In this document: positions 1 through 11,004 of the stretch, in pieces
Layout: each line of letters starts with the position of its first letter
How positions within the stretch are numbered: the first letter of the stretch is position 1
From: Microtetraspora malaysiensis
Lineage (GTDB): Bacteria > Actinomycetota > Actinomycetes > Streptosporangiales > Streptosporangiaceae
DNA length: 41,299 nucleotides
Assembly (NCBI RefSeq): GCF_001528665.1
Contig: NZ_BBYJ01000045.1
Coordinates: forward strand, 1-41,299
Direction of reading: 5' to 3'
Notes under the pieces: model-generated
Databases searched by the model: none
Told to the model about the DNA's origin: nothing
Seen by the model: the letters and a program-made list of their open reading frames with translations, nothing else
Program-made: the position numbers and the translations under genes

Positions 1-1764
1 GCCTATGCCGACCACCTGGCCGCCGACCCCCGCGTGCGCCGCTGCTGGCCGCCCGCGCTGCTCCCGCACCTCACCCTGCACGAGCGCAGCATCCTGCGCC
101 CGATGCAGCCGCCCCTCCCCCTGTCCGCCGCCGAAGCCGACCTGCTCGCCCGCTGCGACGGACGCACCCCCGCCCACCAGGTCGTCACGGCCCTCCCCCG
201 CCCCGAGGACGGCTACCTCCTCCTCGAACGACTCGTCGAACGCGACCTCATCATCTGGGACGCCAACCTCCCCCTCGGCCACCAGGTCGAGGAGGCCCTC
301 CGGGACCGGATCGCGGCGATCGACGACGACGAGCTGCGCGCCGAGGCCACCGCCGGTCTCGACCGGCTCTGCGCCGCCCGCGACGCCGTCGCCGCCGCGG
401 CCGGCGACCCGGACGCGCTCAAGACCGCGCTCGCCACACTCGACGAGGAGTTCACCGCCCTCACCGGCGCGGCCCCCCGCCGCCGCGACGGCCAGATGTA
501 CGCCGGACGCACCCTCTGCTACGAGGACACCACCCGCGACCTCGACGTCACCATCGGCACCGCCCTCCTGGACGACCTCGCCGCCCCCCTGAACGTCCTG
601 CTCATCACCGCCCGCTGGCTGTCGGCGGCACTGGCCGACGCCTACGCGGCGGCGCTGCGCGAGCTGTACGACGACCTGCGGGAGGGGGCCGACGGGCCGG
701 TGCGGCTGTCCGACATCCTCGCCCTGGCGCCGGGCCTCTTCTGGGGCGACGGGCAGCGGCCGGCCGACGCGGTCGCCGCGGAGTTCGCGCGGCGCTGGGA
801 GGGCCTGTTCGGGCCGGGGCAGGGCGAGGCCCCCGTCCAGGTGTCCTCCGCCGAGCTGGCCGAGCCGCTGGCCCGGCTCTTCCCCGCCGAGCGGCCCGGC
901 TGGTCGGGCGGCCGGCTGCACAGCCCCGACCTGCAGATCTGCGCGCCCGACGTGGACGCCGTCAACCGGGGCGACTACCAGGCGGTCCTCGGCGAGATGC
1001 ACGCGGCCTGGGCCACCTTCGAATCCGACCTCTTCACGGTCTGGCACCCGGAGGTGGACCGGCTCCGCGACGAGCTGAGCGCCGACCTCGGGTCGCACCG
1101 GATCCGGCTGGTCCTGCCGACCGACTGGCCCCGGCACACCGGCCGGGTCACGCAGTCGCTGACCGGCACCACCGACCGGCGGCTCGGGTTCGCCCCGGGG
1201 CGCTGCACCGAACCCGAACGGCTGCTGCCCGCCACCTCCGTCGTCGTCACCGACGAGGACGGGGCCCTGATCGCCACCGCCCCCGACGGGCACCGCTGGC
1301 CACTGCTCGAGATGTTCTCCGAGATGCTGAGCACGCTCGCCGTCGACGCCTTCAAGATCACCACGCCGCGGGAGCACACCCCCCGGATCACCATCGACCG
1401 GCTCGTCATCTCCCGCGAAACCTGGCGCACCACCATCAGCGAAACCGGGCTCGCCGGCATCACCGACGAGCGCGGACGCTACCTCGCCACCCGTGCCTGG
1501 CGAAACCGCCTCAACCTGCCCGACCGGGTATTCATCAAGATCGGCAGCGAAGTGAAACCCTGCTACTTCGACCTCACCAGTCCCCATTACGTCGGCGTGC
1601 TGTGCACCATGCTCCGCACCGCCGGACCGGACGTCACCCTCACCGTCAGCGAGGCCCTGCCCACCTCCGACCAGGCCTGGGTCCCCGACCACCGCGGCGA
1701 CCGCTACTTCAGCGAGTTCCGCCTGCAGATCACCGACCCGCTCGTCCCCGGCGGCGCGCGATGA
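1..1764 (+). CDS. LanB-type glutamylation-domain protein (PEARL-like), 5' truncated by window
   Basis: The frame is open from base 1, so the true start is upstream; 587 residues are visible. The sequence matches the lantibiotic dehydratase N-terminal (glutamylation) family: LHERSILRPM near the visible start, then YAGRTLCYEDTTRDLDV followed by LLITARWL, and a C-terminal end of the type RYFSEFRLQITDP. In LanB enzymes this domain transfers an amino acid from aminoacyl-tRNA; in PEARLs it adds an amino acid to the C-terminus of a carrier peptide. The protein stops where the glutamylation domain normally ends and has no elimination domain, which favours a PEARL-like or acyl-transfer role over dehydration. 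Its stop overlaps the NRPS start (ATGA), so it is translationally coupled to the assembly line. No lanthipeptide precursor is visible. The family call is firm; the role in the pathway is inference. Confidence 0.85.
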   Translation, partial: AYADHLAADPRVRRCWPPALLPHLTLHERSILRPMQPPLPLSAAEADLLARCDGRTPAHQVVTALPRPEDGYLLLERLVERDLIIWDANLPLGHQVEEALRDRIAAIDDDELRAEATAGLDRLCAARDAVAAAAGDPDALKTALATLDEEFTALTGAAPRRRDGQMYAGRTLCYEDTTRDLDVTIGTALLDDLAAPLNVLLITARWLSAALADAYAAALRELYDDLREGADGPVRLSDILALAPGLFWGDGQRPADAVAAEFARRWEGLFGPGQGEAPVQVSSAELAEPLARLFPAERPGWSGGRLHSPDLQICAPDVDAVNRGDYQAVLGEMHAAWATFESDLFTVWHPEVDRLRDELSADLGSHRIRLVLPTDWPRHTGRVTQSLTGTTDRRLGFAPGRCTEPERLLPATSVVVTDEDGALIATAPDGHRWPLLEMFSEMLSTLAVDAFKITTPREHTPRITIDRLVISRETWRTTISETGLAGITDERGRYLATRAWRNRLNLPDRVFIKIGSEVKPCYFDLTSPHYVGVLCTMLRTAGPDVTLTVSEALPTSDQAWVPDHRGDRYFSEFRLQITDPLVPGGAR

Positions 1765-4700
1765 GCGACCGGCCGTCCCTCACCGGGCCCACCGTCGTCG
1801 ACATGATCCTGGAGCGGGCGCGCGCCGTGCCCGACGCGATCGCGGTCGCACAGTGGGGCGAGGAGATCACGTACGCCGAGCTGGTCAGCCGGGCCGCGCT
1901 GCTGGCCTCCCGGCTCCGCGCGCTCGGCGTCGGCCCGGAGACCCGGGTCGGCGTCTGCCTGGAACGGCGGCCCGCGCTGGTCGTCGCGGTGCTCGGCGTG
2001 CTGCTGTCGGGTGGCTGCTTCGTGCCGCTGGACCCGGCCGGCCCCCGGCTGCGGCTGCTCGACATGGCCGCCGACGCCGGCCTGGACGTCGTGGTGTGCG
2101 ACCCGGCAGGAGCCGAGGCGGTCAGCGAGGCGATGGGCGACGCCGCCCCGCGGCGACTCGCCGTACCTGACGGGACGGAGCAGCCGGACGCGGACCCGGA
2201 CGGCGTCCCGTTCGCCTGCCCGGCGCGGCCGGACAACCTCGCCTACGCCCTGTACACCTCCGGATCCACCGGGCGGCCCAAGGGCGTGCTCAACACCCAC
2301 CGCAACCTGCTCGGCTTCGTCACCGGATGGGTGGAGATCAGCGGCGCCCACGCCGGCACCCGCGCGCTCGGGATCACCTCGCTCGGCTTCGACCCCATCG
2401 TCATCGACCTGTTCGTCCCCCTGGTCGTGGGCGCGACGATATACCTGGCCGGCGACGCGGATCGCGCCGACCCGGCCAGGCTGCGGCGCTTCATCGCCGA
2501 GCACCGGACCACCTGGGGCTTCATCACCCCGGCCGTGCTCTCCCTGCTCGACCCGGCCGCGCTGCCCGAGTGGCGGATGGTGATGTGCGGCGGCGAGGCG
2601 ATACCGCCGGCGCTGATCGACCGGTGGGGGACCCCGGGCCGCACGCTGCTCAACACATACGGCCCCACCGAGACCACGGTGGCGGTCGTGAGCGGCGCGC
2701 TGACCACGCCGCAGCCCGCGCCGGTGCCGATCGGCCACCCCACCCCCGGCCACCGCTGCTACGTCGTGGACGAGCGGCTCCAGCCGGTCGAGCCCGGGGC
2801 CGAGGGCGAGCTGCTCATCGGGGGCCCCGGCGTGTCCCGCGGATATCTCGACCGGCCGGGGCTGACCGCCGCGTCCTTCATCCCCGACCCGTTCTCCGGC
2901 GAGCCGGGCGCCCGGCTCTACCGGACCGGCGACATGGTCAGGTACGCCGAGGACGGACGGCTCGTCTACCTCGGCCGCCGCGACGGCCAGGTCAAGGTCC
3001 ACGGCCAGCGGATCGAGCTGGGCGAGATCGCGGCCGTGTTCGAGGAGCATCCGCGGGTGACGCAGGCCGCCGTCGTGGCGGTGCCGCACCCCGGCGGCGG
3101 CGTGGAGCTGGTCGCCTTCCTCACCCCGGAGGACGCGCCGGACGACGTGGGCCACGCCGCCTCGCGGCTGACGGCCGCGATGCTGCCCGCCCGCGTACTG
3201 CGCCTGACCGAGCTGCCGATCAACGCCTCCGGCAAACTGGACCGCGCCAGGCTGCGCGCGTTGGCCGCCGCCGACCGCCCCGCCGGCGACGCGGCGGAAG
3301 GGACGACCACCACAGAACGGGCGCTCGCCGCGATCTGGCGGCGCCTCGGCGTCGGCGCGGACTTCTTCGCCGGCGGCGGCGACTCGATCACCGCGATGCG
3401 GCTCGTCGCCTCCGTACGGGACGAGCTGGGGCTCGACGTCACGGTGGACGACGTGTTCACCGGCCGGACCCTGCCCGAGATCGCGGCGCGGTTCGACAAG
3501 GCCACCCGGCGCACCGAGCCGGAGCTGACCCTCGGCAACCCGCCGACGCTGGCGCCGCCGCAGCGCCGCCTGTGGTTCCTGGACCAGCTCGCGCCCGACT
3601 CGGCGCCGTACAACATCGCGCTGGCGCAGCGGCTGCACGGCCCGCTCGACCGGCGGGCGCTGCGCGCCGCGCTGCGGTCGGTCGCCGAGCGGCACGACGT
3701 GCTGCGCTGGCGGATCCGGCAGACGGCCGGCGTGCCGTACGCCGTGTGCGAGCCGCCGTCGGACGTGGACCTCCCCGTCGTGGACCTGAGCGGGTACGCC
3801 CCGGCCGAGCGGGACGCCCGGCTGCGGACGCTGCTCGCCGCCGGTGCGGCCGCGCCGCTCGACCTGGCCACCGCGACCCCGTGGCGGGCCTGGCTGTACG
3901 CGCTGGGCCCGGACGAGCACGTGCTGGCGCTGACCCTGCACCACGCGGTGTTCGACGGCTGGTCCAGGGACACGCTCTACACCGATCTCGCCGCCGCGTA
4001 CGCCGCCCTCGTCGAGGACCGGGCGACGGACCTGCCGCCGCTGCGCGCGTCGTACGCCGACTACGCCGTGTGGCGGGCCGACCGTGACCTGCGCGACGGC
4101 GCGGCGGACCTCGTCTGGTGGACCGAGCACCTGCGCGACGCGCCCACCGTGCTGGACCTGCCCCGCGACCGGCCCCGTCCGGCGGAGCAGACCTACCGGG
4201 GCGCGGAGGCGCGCCTGGCGCTCCCGGCCGAGACCGGCGCCGCCGTACGCGCGCTCGCCGCCGACCTCGGCGCGACCCCGGCGGGCGTGCTGCTGGCCGG
4301 GCTCGGGCGGCTGCTGCACCGGCTCACCGGCTCCGCCGACAACGTGATCGGCGCGGTCGTCGCCGACCGGCGGGTCGCCGCCTTCGACGACCTCGTCGGG
4401 TTCTTCATCGACATGGTGCCGCTGCGGCTGCGCTCGGACGACCAGGCCGACTTCGCCACCCAGGTGCGGCTGGCCACCCGCGAGCTGATGGACGTGGCCG
4501 CGCATCCGGCCGCGCCGCTGGAGCGGGTGGTCGAGAAGCTCGGCATCGCGCGAGACCCGTCCCACGCCCCGCTCACGCAGGTCATGTTCAACGTGCTGAA
4601 CCTGACCGAGCCGCGGCTGGACCTCCCGGGGCTGCGCGGCGAGGAGATCGAGGTCGACAAGCCGGGCTCGCCGTTCGACCTGACCGTCTACGTGACGGAA

Positions 4701-5288
4701 CGCGGCGACGGGTTCGAGGTCGAGTTCCTCTACAACCCCGACCTCTTCGACGCGGCCAGGATCGACGCGATGCTCGCCGACTACGCGAACGTGGTCGGCG
4801 CGCTGGCGGCGAACCCGGCGGTCCCCGCGGGGTCGGTCGCCCTGCCGGAGCGGCTCTCGCCGGAGGCCGCGCCCGGCGCGATGCGGGTCACGGAGGCGGC
4901 TGCGCCGCTCCCGCCCGTGGGGGCCGGGACCGCCGCCACCGAGGCGCTGATCGCCACGATCTGGCGCGAGGTCCTGGAACGGGACGGCTTCGGCCCCGAC
5001 GACAACTTCTTCGACATCGGCGGCAACTCGCTCGCGATCGCCGCCGTCCACGCCCGCCTGCGCACCTGGCTCGGCCGCGACCTGCGCATGGTGGACCTCT
5101 TCCGCCATCCGAACATCCGCACCCTCGCCGCCCACCTGGACGCCCAGGCGGACGACACCGGCGGCTCCACCGAGGCCGTCAACCCCGAAATCGCCCGCGC
5201 CGCCTCCAGAGCCGAGGCGCGGCGAAACCGCAACCGGCGCCCACGACGCGCCTCCAGCACCACCGGACAGGAGAACGACCATGAGTGA
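1761..5288 (+). CDS. NRPS, domains A-T-C-T (second module without A domain)
   Basis: The ATG at 1761 overlaps the upstream stop, giving 1175 aa; longer in-frame starts lie inside the upstream gene. The A domain spans about residues 10-510 (YTSGSTGRPKG near 164, YGPTETT, NASGK). T1 carries GGGDS with Ser542. The C domain covers about 595-1020 with intact HHAVFDG at 727-733. T2 carries GGNS with Ser1090, followed by a basic tail. My reading of the ten specificity positions of A is D-P-I-F-M-G-T-V-A-K, which I cannot match to a known substrate. The protein begins with A-T, so it looks like a loading module. The second carrier has no A domain and must be loaded by A1, in trans, or by another enzyme. 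The end overlaps the PKS start by 8 bp. Confidence 0.93.
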   Translation: MSDRPSLTGPTVVDMILERARAVPDAIAVAQWGEEITYAELVSRAALLASRLRALGVGPETRVGVCLERRPALVVAVLGVLLSGGCFVPLDPAGPRLRLLDMAADAGLDVVVCDPAGAEAVSEAMGDAAPRRLAVPDGTEQPDADPDGVPFACPARPDNLAYALYTSGSTGRPKGVLNTHRNLLGFVTGWVEISGAHAGTRALGITSLGFDPIVIDLFVPLVVGATIYLAGDADRADPARLRRFIAEHRTTWGFITPAVLSLLDPAALPEWRMVMCGGEAIPPALIDRWGTPGRTLLNTYGPTETTVAVVSGALTTPQPAPVPIGHPTPGHRCYVVDERLQPVEPGAEGELLIGGPGVSRGYLDRPGLTAASFIPDPFSGEPGARLYRTGDMVRYAEDGRLVYLGRRDGQVKVHGQRIELGEIAAVFEEHPRVTQAAVVAVPHPGGGVELVAFLTPEDAPDDVGHAASRLTAAMLPARVLRLTELPINASGKLDRARLRALAAADRPAGDAAEGTTTTERALAAIWRRLGVGADFFAGGGDSITAMRLVASVRDELGLDVTVDDVFTGRTLPEIAARFDKATRRTEPELTLGNPPTLAPPQRRLWFLDQLAPDSAPYNIALAQRLHGPLDRRALRAALRSVAERHDVLRWRIRQTAGVPYAVCEPPSDVDLPVVDLSGYAPAERDARLRTLLAAGAAAPLDLATATPWRAWLYALGPDEHVLALTLHHAVFDGWSRDTLYTDLAAAYAALVEDRATDLPPLRASYADYAVWRADRDLRDGAADLVWWTEHLRDAPTVLDLPRDRPRPAEQTYRGAEARLALPAETGAAVRALAADLGATPAGVLLAGLGRLLHRLTGSADNVIGAVVADRRVAAFDDLVGFFIDMVPLRLRSDDQADFATQVRLATRELMDVAAHPAAPLERVVEKLGIARDPSHAPLTQVMFNVLNLTEPRLDLPGLRGEEIEVDKPGSPFDLTVYVTERGDGFEVEFLYNPDLFDAARIDAMLADYANVVGALAANPAVPAGSVALPERLSPEAAPGAMRVTEAAAPLPPVGAGTAATEALIATIWREVLERDGFGPDDNFFDIGGNSLAIAAVHARLRTWLGRDLRMVDLFRHPNIRTLAAHLDAQADDTGGSTEAVNPEIARAASRAEARRNRNRRPRRASSTTGQENDHE

Positions 5289-8200
5289 CATCACCGACGA
5301 GGGCGTCGAACCGATCGCCATCGTGGGGATGGCCGCCCGCGTGCCCGGGGCCGCCGACCTCGAGGAGTTCTGGCGCAACCTGGTCGACGGTGTGGAGTCC
5401 ATCACCACCTTCACCCGCGAGGAGCAGGTGGCCAGGGGCGTCACCGAGGAGGACGTCGACGACCCGAGCTGGGTGTCCAAGGCGCCGTACGTCGAGGGGT
5501 ACGACCAGTTCGACGCCGGCCTGTTCGGCCTCACCACGCGCGAGGCGGAGATCCTCAACCCGCAGCACCGGCTGTTCCTCGAGTCGTGCTACGCCGCCCT
5601 GAACGACGCCGGCACCGACCCGATGCGCTACGCCGGCGACATCGGCGTGTACGCGGGCACCGGCGGCAACCAGTACCTGTGGGAGAACCTGGCCCGCAAC
5701 AAGAAGGTGTGGGAGACCCGCCACGGCATCGGCCTGGCCACCGCCAACTCGCCGAACTACGTGGCCACCAACGTGTCGTACCGGCTGAACCTGCGCGGGC
5801 CCAGCCTGACCCTGCACACCGCGTGCTCCACGTCGCTGGTCGCGTTCCACATGGCCTGCGAGGCGCTGCGCGGCGGCGAGTGCGACATGGCCCTGGCGGG
5901 CGGGGTCAACCTGGAGCACCCGCCGGCCACCGGCTACATCGGGGTGGAGGGCTTCACCTCCCCCGACGGCCACTGCCGGCCGTTCGACGCGGGCGCGAAC
6001 GGCACCGTCTGGGGCAGCGGCGTCGGCGTCGCCGTGCTCAAGCGGCTCGAGGACGCCATCGCCGACGGCGACCACATCCGGGCCGTCGTGCGCGGCAACG
6101 CGATCAACAACGACGGCGCGACCAAGGTCGGCTTCTCCGCGCCGAGCGTGGACGGCCAGGCCGCCGTCGTCGCCCAGGCGATCGGACTCGCGGCCATCGA
6201 CCCGCGTACCATCGGCTACGTCGAGGCGCACGGCACCGGCACCGCGGTGGGCGACCCGATCGAGGTCGCCGCCCTGAGCGCGGTGTACGGGCAGGGGGCG
6301 CGGGACCACAGCTGGTGCGCCATCGGCTCGGTCAAGTCCAACATCGGCCACCTCAGCCAGGCCGCGGGCATCATCAGCGTGATCAAGGCCGTGCTCGCCG
6401 TCGAACACGGGGTGATCCCGCCGACCATCAACTTCGAGCGGCCCAACCCGGCGATCGAGTTCGAGAAGACGCCGTTCTACGTGGCGTCCACGCTGGGCAA
6501 GTGGCAGACCGACGGCGTCCCGCGCCGCGCCGGGGTGAGCTCCTTCGGCATCGGCGGCACCAACGCGCACGTCCTGCTGGAAGAGGCGCCCGACACCCTC
6601 CCCTCGCGCGCGTCCCGGCCCGCGCACCTGCTGCAGGTGTCGGCCAAGACCCCGACCGCCCTGGACGCGGCGGTGGAGCGGCTCGCCGGCCACCTCGACA
6701 CCAATGAGGGCCTCGACCTCGCCGACGTGGCGCACACGCTGCGCGTCGGCCGCCTCGAGTACCCCCACCGCGCCACCGTGGTCGCGGCCGACCGGGCCGA
6801 CGCGGTCGCCGCGCTGCGCGACCGCAAGCGGCTGCGCAAGCGTGAGGCCGGCACCGTCCCGCCCGTCGCCTTCCTGTTCTCCGGGCAGGGCGCGCAGTTC
6901 GCGGGCATGGGCGCCGAGCTGTACCGCACCGAGCCGGTGTTCGCCGCCGCCGTGGACGAGTGCGCGAACCTGTTCACCGAGCACCTCGGCCTCGACCTGC
7001 GCGACCTGATGTTCGCCGGCTCCGGAAGCGGCCCAGTCGGCGCCTCCGAGGCCGCTTCCGAGGCCGACGAGCTGCTGCGGCAGACGCGCTACACCCAGCC
7101 GGCCCTGTTCACGGTCGAGTACGCGCTGGCCCGCCTGTGGCAGAGCTGGGGCGTGCGCCCCGCCGCGATGATCGGCCACTCCATCGGCGAGTACGCCGCC
7201 GCGACCGTCGCCGGGGTCTTCCGGGTGCCCGACGCGGTGCGCCTGGTCGCCGCCCGGGGCGCGCTGATGCAGTCGATGCCGCCGGGGGCGATGCTCGCCG
7301 TCCAGCGGGACGAGTCGGAGCTGGCCGGGCGGCTGCCGGAGGGCGTGTCGGTGGCGACCGTCAACGGCCCCGGCACCTGCGTGGTCGCGGGCCCCGTGGA
7401 CGCGATCGAGGCGTTCGCCGCGACGCTGAAGGCGGAGAAGGTGGGCTGCAAGGCGCTGCGCACCTCGCACGCCTTCCACTCGGCGATGATGGACCCGATC
7501 CTCGCCGAGTTCACCGCGCTGGTGGCCTCGGTGCCGCGCCAGGCCCCGAGCCTGCCGTTCTGGTCCAACGTCACCGGCCTGCCGATCACCGCCGAGCAGG
7601 CGACGGACCCGGCCTACTGGGCCGACCACCTGCGGCAGCCGGTCAGGTTCGGCGCGTGCGTGGCCGGGCTGTTCGCCCAGTACGGCGACACGCCGCCGCT
7701 GCTGGTCGAGTGCGGACCGGGCCGGCAGCTCGCCGGGCTGGCCCGGATGCAGCTCCCGAAGGGCGCGCCGGTGCCGCTGCCCACCCTGCCCGGGCCCGGC
7801 GAGCGCGCCGGGGACGTCGTCACCGCCTACGAGGCCGCCGGCGCGCTGTGGGCCGCCGGAGTGCCGCTGACGGCCGGGTCGGAGACCGGGTTCGGCGGCG
7901 CGGGGCAGCGGGTGCCGCTGCCGGTCTACCCGTTCGAGCGGCGCCGGTACTGGATCGACGCCGACCCGGTGGACCAGGAGGCCGTCGCCGCGGCGCCGCG
8001 CCGGCGCGGACCGCTGCCGCTGGGCGAATGGTTCGCGGTGCCGACCTGGCGCCAGCTCGCCCCGGACACCCGCAGGACCGAGCTCGGCACGTGCCTGGTC
8101 CTGGCCGACGGGCCGCGCGGCGAGGAGCTGGTCGCCGCGCTGCGCGACCGGGGCGCCGCCGTACGGGTCGCCGGGCTCGGCGACCACGAGGCGCTGCTCG

Positions 8201-10749
8201 CCGGCCTCGGCACGCCGGAGGGCGGCGCGGCCGCGCCGGTCACGATCGTCCACGCCCTGGCGCTGGACGGCGCGCCCGCGAACGGCGACATCGCCGCCAC
8301 CTGGGAGGCGCAGGAGCGCGGCTTCTTCAGCGTGCTGAGCCTGGTGCAGTCCCTCGCCGGAGCGGGGACCGCCGACGGCGTCCGCCTCGACATCGTGTCG
8401 TCGGGCACCACCGACGCACAGGGCGAGCCGTCGCGTCCCGAGCACGCCACCCTCGCCGGCATCGCCCGGGTGGTGCCGCTCGAACTGCCCGGCCTGACCG
8501 TGCGGCACATCGACGCCGACCCGCAGTCGAGCCCGGCCCGTACCGCCGACATCGTCGCCGAGCTGCTGCGCCCGGCCGACGAGCGTGAGGTGACGCTGCG
8601 CGGCGGCCGCCGCTGGGCGCTCGGCTACGCGCAGGTGCCGCTGGCCGAGGAGGACGCCGCGGCGCCGGCGGTCCGCGAGGGCGGCCGCTACCTGATCACG
8701 GGTGGCGTCGGCGGCATCGGCATCACCCTCGCCGAGGACTTCGCGCGGCGTTCCCGCGCCCGGCTGGCGCTGCTCAGCCGGGGCGGCCTGCCGCCGCGCG
8801 AGGAGTGGGACGCCCACCTCGCGGTGCACGGCGGCGCCGACCGCACCGGCCGGGCCATCCTCGCCATCCGGCGGATGGAGGAGGCCGGCGCCCAGGTGCT
8901 GGTGCTGGCGGCCGACGTCACCGACCCGGCCGCGCTGCGCGCGGCGCGCGAGCGGGTCGAGGCCGAGTTCGGCGGCCTGGACGGCATCGTGCACGCCGCG
9001 GGTCTGCCCGGCGGCGGCATGGCCGAGGTCAAGGAGCGCTCCGTGGCCACCGCGGTGCTGGCTCCCAAGATCGCCGGCACGCTCGCCCTGGCCGAGGCGT
9101 TCGGCGACCTCCCGCTCGACTGGGTGGCGCTCTGCTCCTCGGTGACCTCGGTGGTCGGCGGCTTCGGCCAGGTCGACTACTGCGCGGCCAACAACTTCCT
9201 CGACGCCTACGCCAAGGGCGCGCACGGCTGGCAGGCGCCGGTCGTCTCGCAGAACTGGGGCGGCTGGACCGAGGTCGGCATGGCCGTCGAGGTGACCGCG
9301 CCCGAGGGCCTGCGCGCCGCGCGCGGCGGGGTCGCCCAGGCGGTGGACCACCCGGTGGTCTCCACCCGCCTGACCGGCGAGGACGGGCAGGCCGAGTGCC
9401 ACGGCCTGGTGTCGGCCGGCACGCACTGGATGCTCGACGAGCACCGCATCGGCGGGGTTCCGGTGGTGCCCGGCACCGGCCACCTGGAGTCGGTCCGCGC
9501 CGCTGTCGCCGCCTGCCTGACCGCTCCGGACGCCGACCACGTCGTGGAGCTGCGGGACGTGGCGTTCCTGGAGCCGTTCTCCGTCGCCGACGGGGCCACC
9601 GCGCAGTACCGGGTGGAGCTGAACGGCACGCCGGAGGGCGCCGAGTTCCGGGTGACCAGCCGTACGGCGGGCCGCTCCGCGGTCCACGTGCGCGGCTCCG
9701 CCGGGTGGGTGCGTCCCGAGGCCGCCGCCGAGGTGGACGCCGCGGCGATCGTGGCGCGCTGCCAGGCGAAGGCGGCCGGTCACGACGCCGAGGGCGGCCG
9801 GACCAGCATGCTCACCTTCGGCCCGCGGTGGGACGCCCTCGGCGAGCACCACGTCGGCCGGGACGAGGAGCTGGCCAGGATCATCGCGCCCGAGGCGGCC
9901 GCGGCCGACCTGGAGCGCTGGGTGCTGCACCCGGCCCTGCTCGACGTGGCCACCGCGTTCGGCGAAGGACGCGGGGAGGGCAGCTACCTGCCGCTCTCCT
10001 ACGGCCAGGTGCGGGTGCGCGAGGCGCTGCCCGCGCGGTTCTGGAGCCACCTGCGGTACGCCGACGGAGGCGACGACGTGGTGTCGGCCGACCTGACGCT
10101 GTTCGACGAGAACGGCCGGGTGCTGGTCGAGATCGCCGACTTCGTGCTGCGCCGGGTGGACCGCGACGCCGTCGCCGGCAACCTGGCCGGCGACGCCCCG
10201 GCCGCCGCGCCCGCGGCCTCGGCCGGAGCCGGCACGAGCGGGGACGGCATCTCCCCCGTGGACGGCGCCGAGGCGTTCCGCCGGGTCCTGGCCGGCGGCC
10301 TCGGCTCGCAGGTCGTGATCAACCCGCTGCCGGTGGCCGAGCTCGCCGAGCGGGCCAGGTCCCGGACCACCGACACCGTCGCCGGCGGCGACGAGAACGT
10401 GGGCGAGCGGGCGGCGTCCGGCGACCTCGCGATGCCGCGCAACGAGCTGGAGGCCACCATCGCCCAGGTGTGGAGCGACGGCCTGGGCGTGTCCGAGGTC
10501 GGGATCGACGACGACTTCTTCGCGCTCGGCGGCAACTCCCTGATCGCGGTGCAGCTCATCGCCTCGCTGCGCAAGGCCGTCGGCGTGAAGCTGCCGATGC
10601 GCAGCCTGTTCGAGTCACCCACCGTGGCCGAGCTCGCGGTCGTCGTCGAGCGGCTGCGCGCCGACGCCGAGCAGTCCCCGGCCGCGGCCGGCGCGAGCGG
10701 CCAGGGCCAGGCCGCCGGCACCACCATCCCCAAGCTGGACCGTCGATGA
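5281..10749 (+). CDS. Type I PKS module KS-AT-KR-DH-ACP
   Basis: The protein has 1822 aa, with AGGAG upstream of ATG 5281. KS: TACSTS with Cys182, EAHGTGT with His317, KSNIGHL with His357. AT: GHSIGEY with Ser634 and a SHAFHS motif, which predicts malonyl-CoA. A KR structural subdomain (about 915-1130) precedes the catalytic KR with GGVGGIG near 1140 and Tyr1300 in [10 protein letters not shown] follows, with [10 protein letters not shown] (His1388) and HPALLD (Asp1555). The carrier has GGNS with Ser1753. The reactions would be one malonyl extension, ketoreduction and dehydration to an enoyl product. The order is unusual: DH normally sits between AT and KR, but here it lies after KR and before the post-KR segment ([14 protein letters not shown]) that usually joins KR to ACP. 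There is no ER domain. Confidence 0.95.
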   Translation: MSDITDEGVEPIAIVGMAARVPGAADLEEFWRNLVDGVESITTFTREEQVARGVTEEDVDDPSWVSKAPYVEGYDQFDAGLFGLTTREAEILNPQHRLFLESCYAALNDAGTDPMRYAGDIGVYAGTGGNQYLWENLARNKKVWETRHGIGLATANSPNYVATNVSYRLNLRGPSLTLHTACSTSLVAFHMACEALRGGECDMALAGGVNLEHPPATGYIGVEGFTSPDGHCRPFDAGANGTVWGSGVGVAVLKRLEDAIADGDHIRAVVRGNAINNDGATKVGFSAPSVDGQAAVVAQAIGLAAIDPRTIGYVEAHGTGTAVGDPIEVAALSAVYGQGARDHSWCAIGSVKSNIGHLSQAAGIISVIKAVLAVEHGVIPPTINFERPNPAIEFEKTPFYVASTLGKWQTDGVPRRAGVSSFGIGGTNAHVLLEEAPDTLPSRASRPAHLLQVSAKTPTALDAAVERLAGHLDTNEGLDLADVAHTLRVGRLEYPHRATVVAADRADAVAALRDRKRLRKREAGTVPPVAFLFSGQGAQFAGMGAELYRTEPVFAAAVDECANLFTEHLGLDLRDLMFAGSGSGPVGASEAASEADELLRQTRYTQPALFTVEYALARLWQSWGVRPAAMIGHSIGEYAAATVAGVFRVPDAVRLVAARGALMQSMPPGAMLAVQRDESELAGRLPEGVSVATVNGPGTCVVAGPVDAIEAFAATLKAEKVGCKALRTSHAFHSAMMDPILAEFTALVASVPRQAPSLPFWSNVTGLPITAEQATDPAYWADHLRQPVRFGACVAGLFAQYGDTPPLLVECGPGRQLAGLARMQLPKGAPVPLPTLPGPGERAGDVVTAYEAAGALWAAGVPLTAGSETGFGGAGQRVPLPVYPFERRRYWIDADPVDQEAVAAAPRRRGPLPLGEWFAVPTWRQLAPDTRRTELGTCLVLADGPRGEELVAALRDRGAAVRVAGLGDHEALLAGLGTPEGGAAAPVTIVHALALDGAPANGDIAATWEAQERGFFSVLSLVQSLAGAGTADGVRLDIVSSGTTDAQGEPSRPEHATLAGIARVVPLELPGLTVRHIDADPQSSPARTADIVAELLRPADEREVTLRGGRRWALGYAQVPLAEEDAAAPAVREGGRYLITGGVGGIGITLAEDFARRSRARLALLSRGGLPPREEWDAHLAVHGGADRTGRAILAIRRMEEAGAQVLVLAADVTDPAALRAARERVEAEFGGLDGIVHAAGLPGGGMAEVKERSVATAVLAPKIAGTLALAEAFGDLPLDWVALCSSVTSVVGGFGQVDYCAANNFLDAYAKGAHGWQAPVVSQNWGGWTEVGMAVEVTAPEGLRAARGGVAQAVDHPVVSTRLTGEDGQAECHGLVSAGTHWMLDEHRIGGVPVVPGTGHLESVRAAVAACLTAPDADHVVELRDVAFLEPFSVADGATAQYRVELNGTPEGAEFRVTSRTAGRSAVHVRGSAGWVRPEAAAEVDAAAIVARCQAKAAGHDAEGGRTSMLTFGPRWDALGEHHVGRDEELARIIAPEAAAADLERWVLHPALLDVATAFGEGRGEGSYLPLSYGQVRVREALPARFWSHLRYADGGDDVVSADLTLFDENGRVLVEIADFVLRRVDRDAVAGNLAGDAPAAAPAASAGAGTSGDGISPVDGAEAFRRVLAGGLGSQVVINPLPVAELAERARSRTTDTVAGGDENVGERAASGDLAMPRNELEATIAQVWSDGLGVSEVGIDDDFFALGGNSLIAVQLIASLRKAVGVKLPMRSLFESPTVAELAVVVERLRADAEQSPAAAGASGQGQAAGTTIPKLDRR

Positions 10750-10816
10750 CCTCCTCTCCCCGGGCCACGCCCGAGGTCGCCGCGGCAGCAGACATTCGAC
10801 GAACGAGGCAGGAACC

Positions 10817-11002
10817 ATGACCGACGAGCAGTACGTCGTCGTACGCAACGACGAAGAGCAGTACTCGATCTGGCCCGCCGGGCGGACCCTCCCCGCCGGA
10901 TGGCACGACGCCGGGTTCGGCGGAGCCAAGCAGGAGTGCCTGGACCACATCGAGACCGTGTGGACCGACATGCGGCCACTCAGCCTCCGCCAGGGCGGGT
11001 GA
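10817..11002 (+). CDS. MbtH-like NRPS accessory protein
   Basis: This 61-aa protein has the MbtH signature: [19 protein letters not shown], then [17 protein letters not shown] near the C-terminus, with the conserved Trp residues. MbtH-like proteins bind NRPS A domains and are needed for their solubility or adenylation activity. It lies directly before the first C-A-T protein, two bases from its ATG, with AGGAA 6 bp before its own ATG. The 67-bp gap before it is the only real gap in the operon. It probably serves one or more of the three A domains here. Confidence 0.95.
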   Translation: MTDEQYVVVRNDEEQYSIWPAGRTLPAGWHDAGFGGAKQECLDHIETVWTDMRPLSLRQGG

Positions 11003-11004
11003 CC

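Noticed and set aside
1602-1760. Longer N-terminus for the first NRPS
   Set aside because: It would lie wholly inside the LanB-like gene; its translation is Arg/His/Pro-rich, and the ATG at 1761 gives the typical A-domain start with ATGA coupling.
5179-10050. A 1623-codon open frame antisense to the PKS gene
   Set aside because: It is a high-GC shadow of the PKS: the translation is Arg/Gly/His-rich with no family motif and no ribosome site. The PKS frame has complete catalytic motifs.
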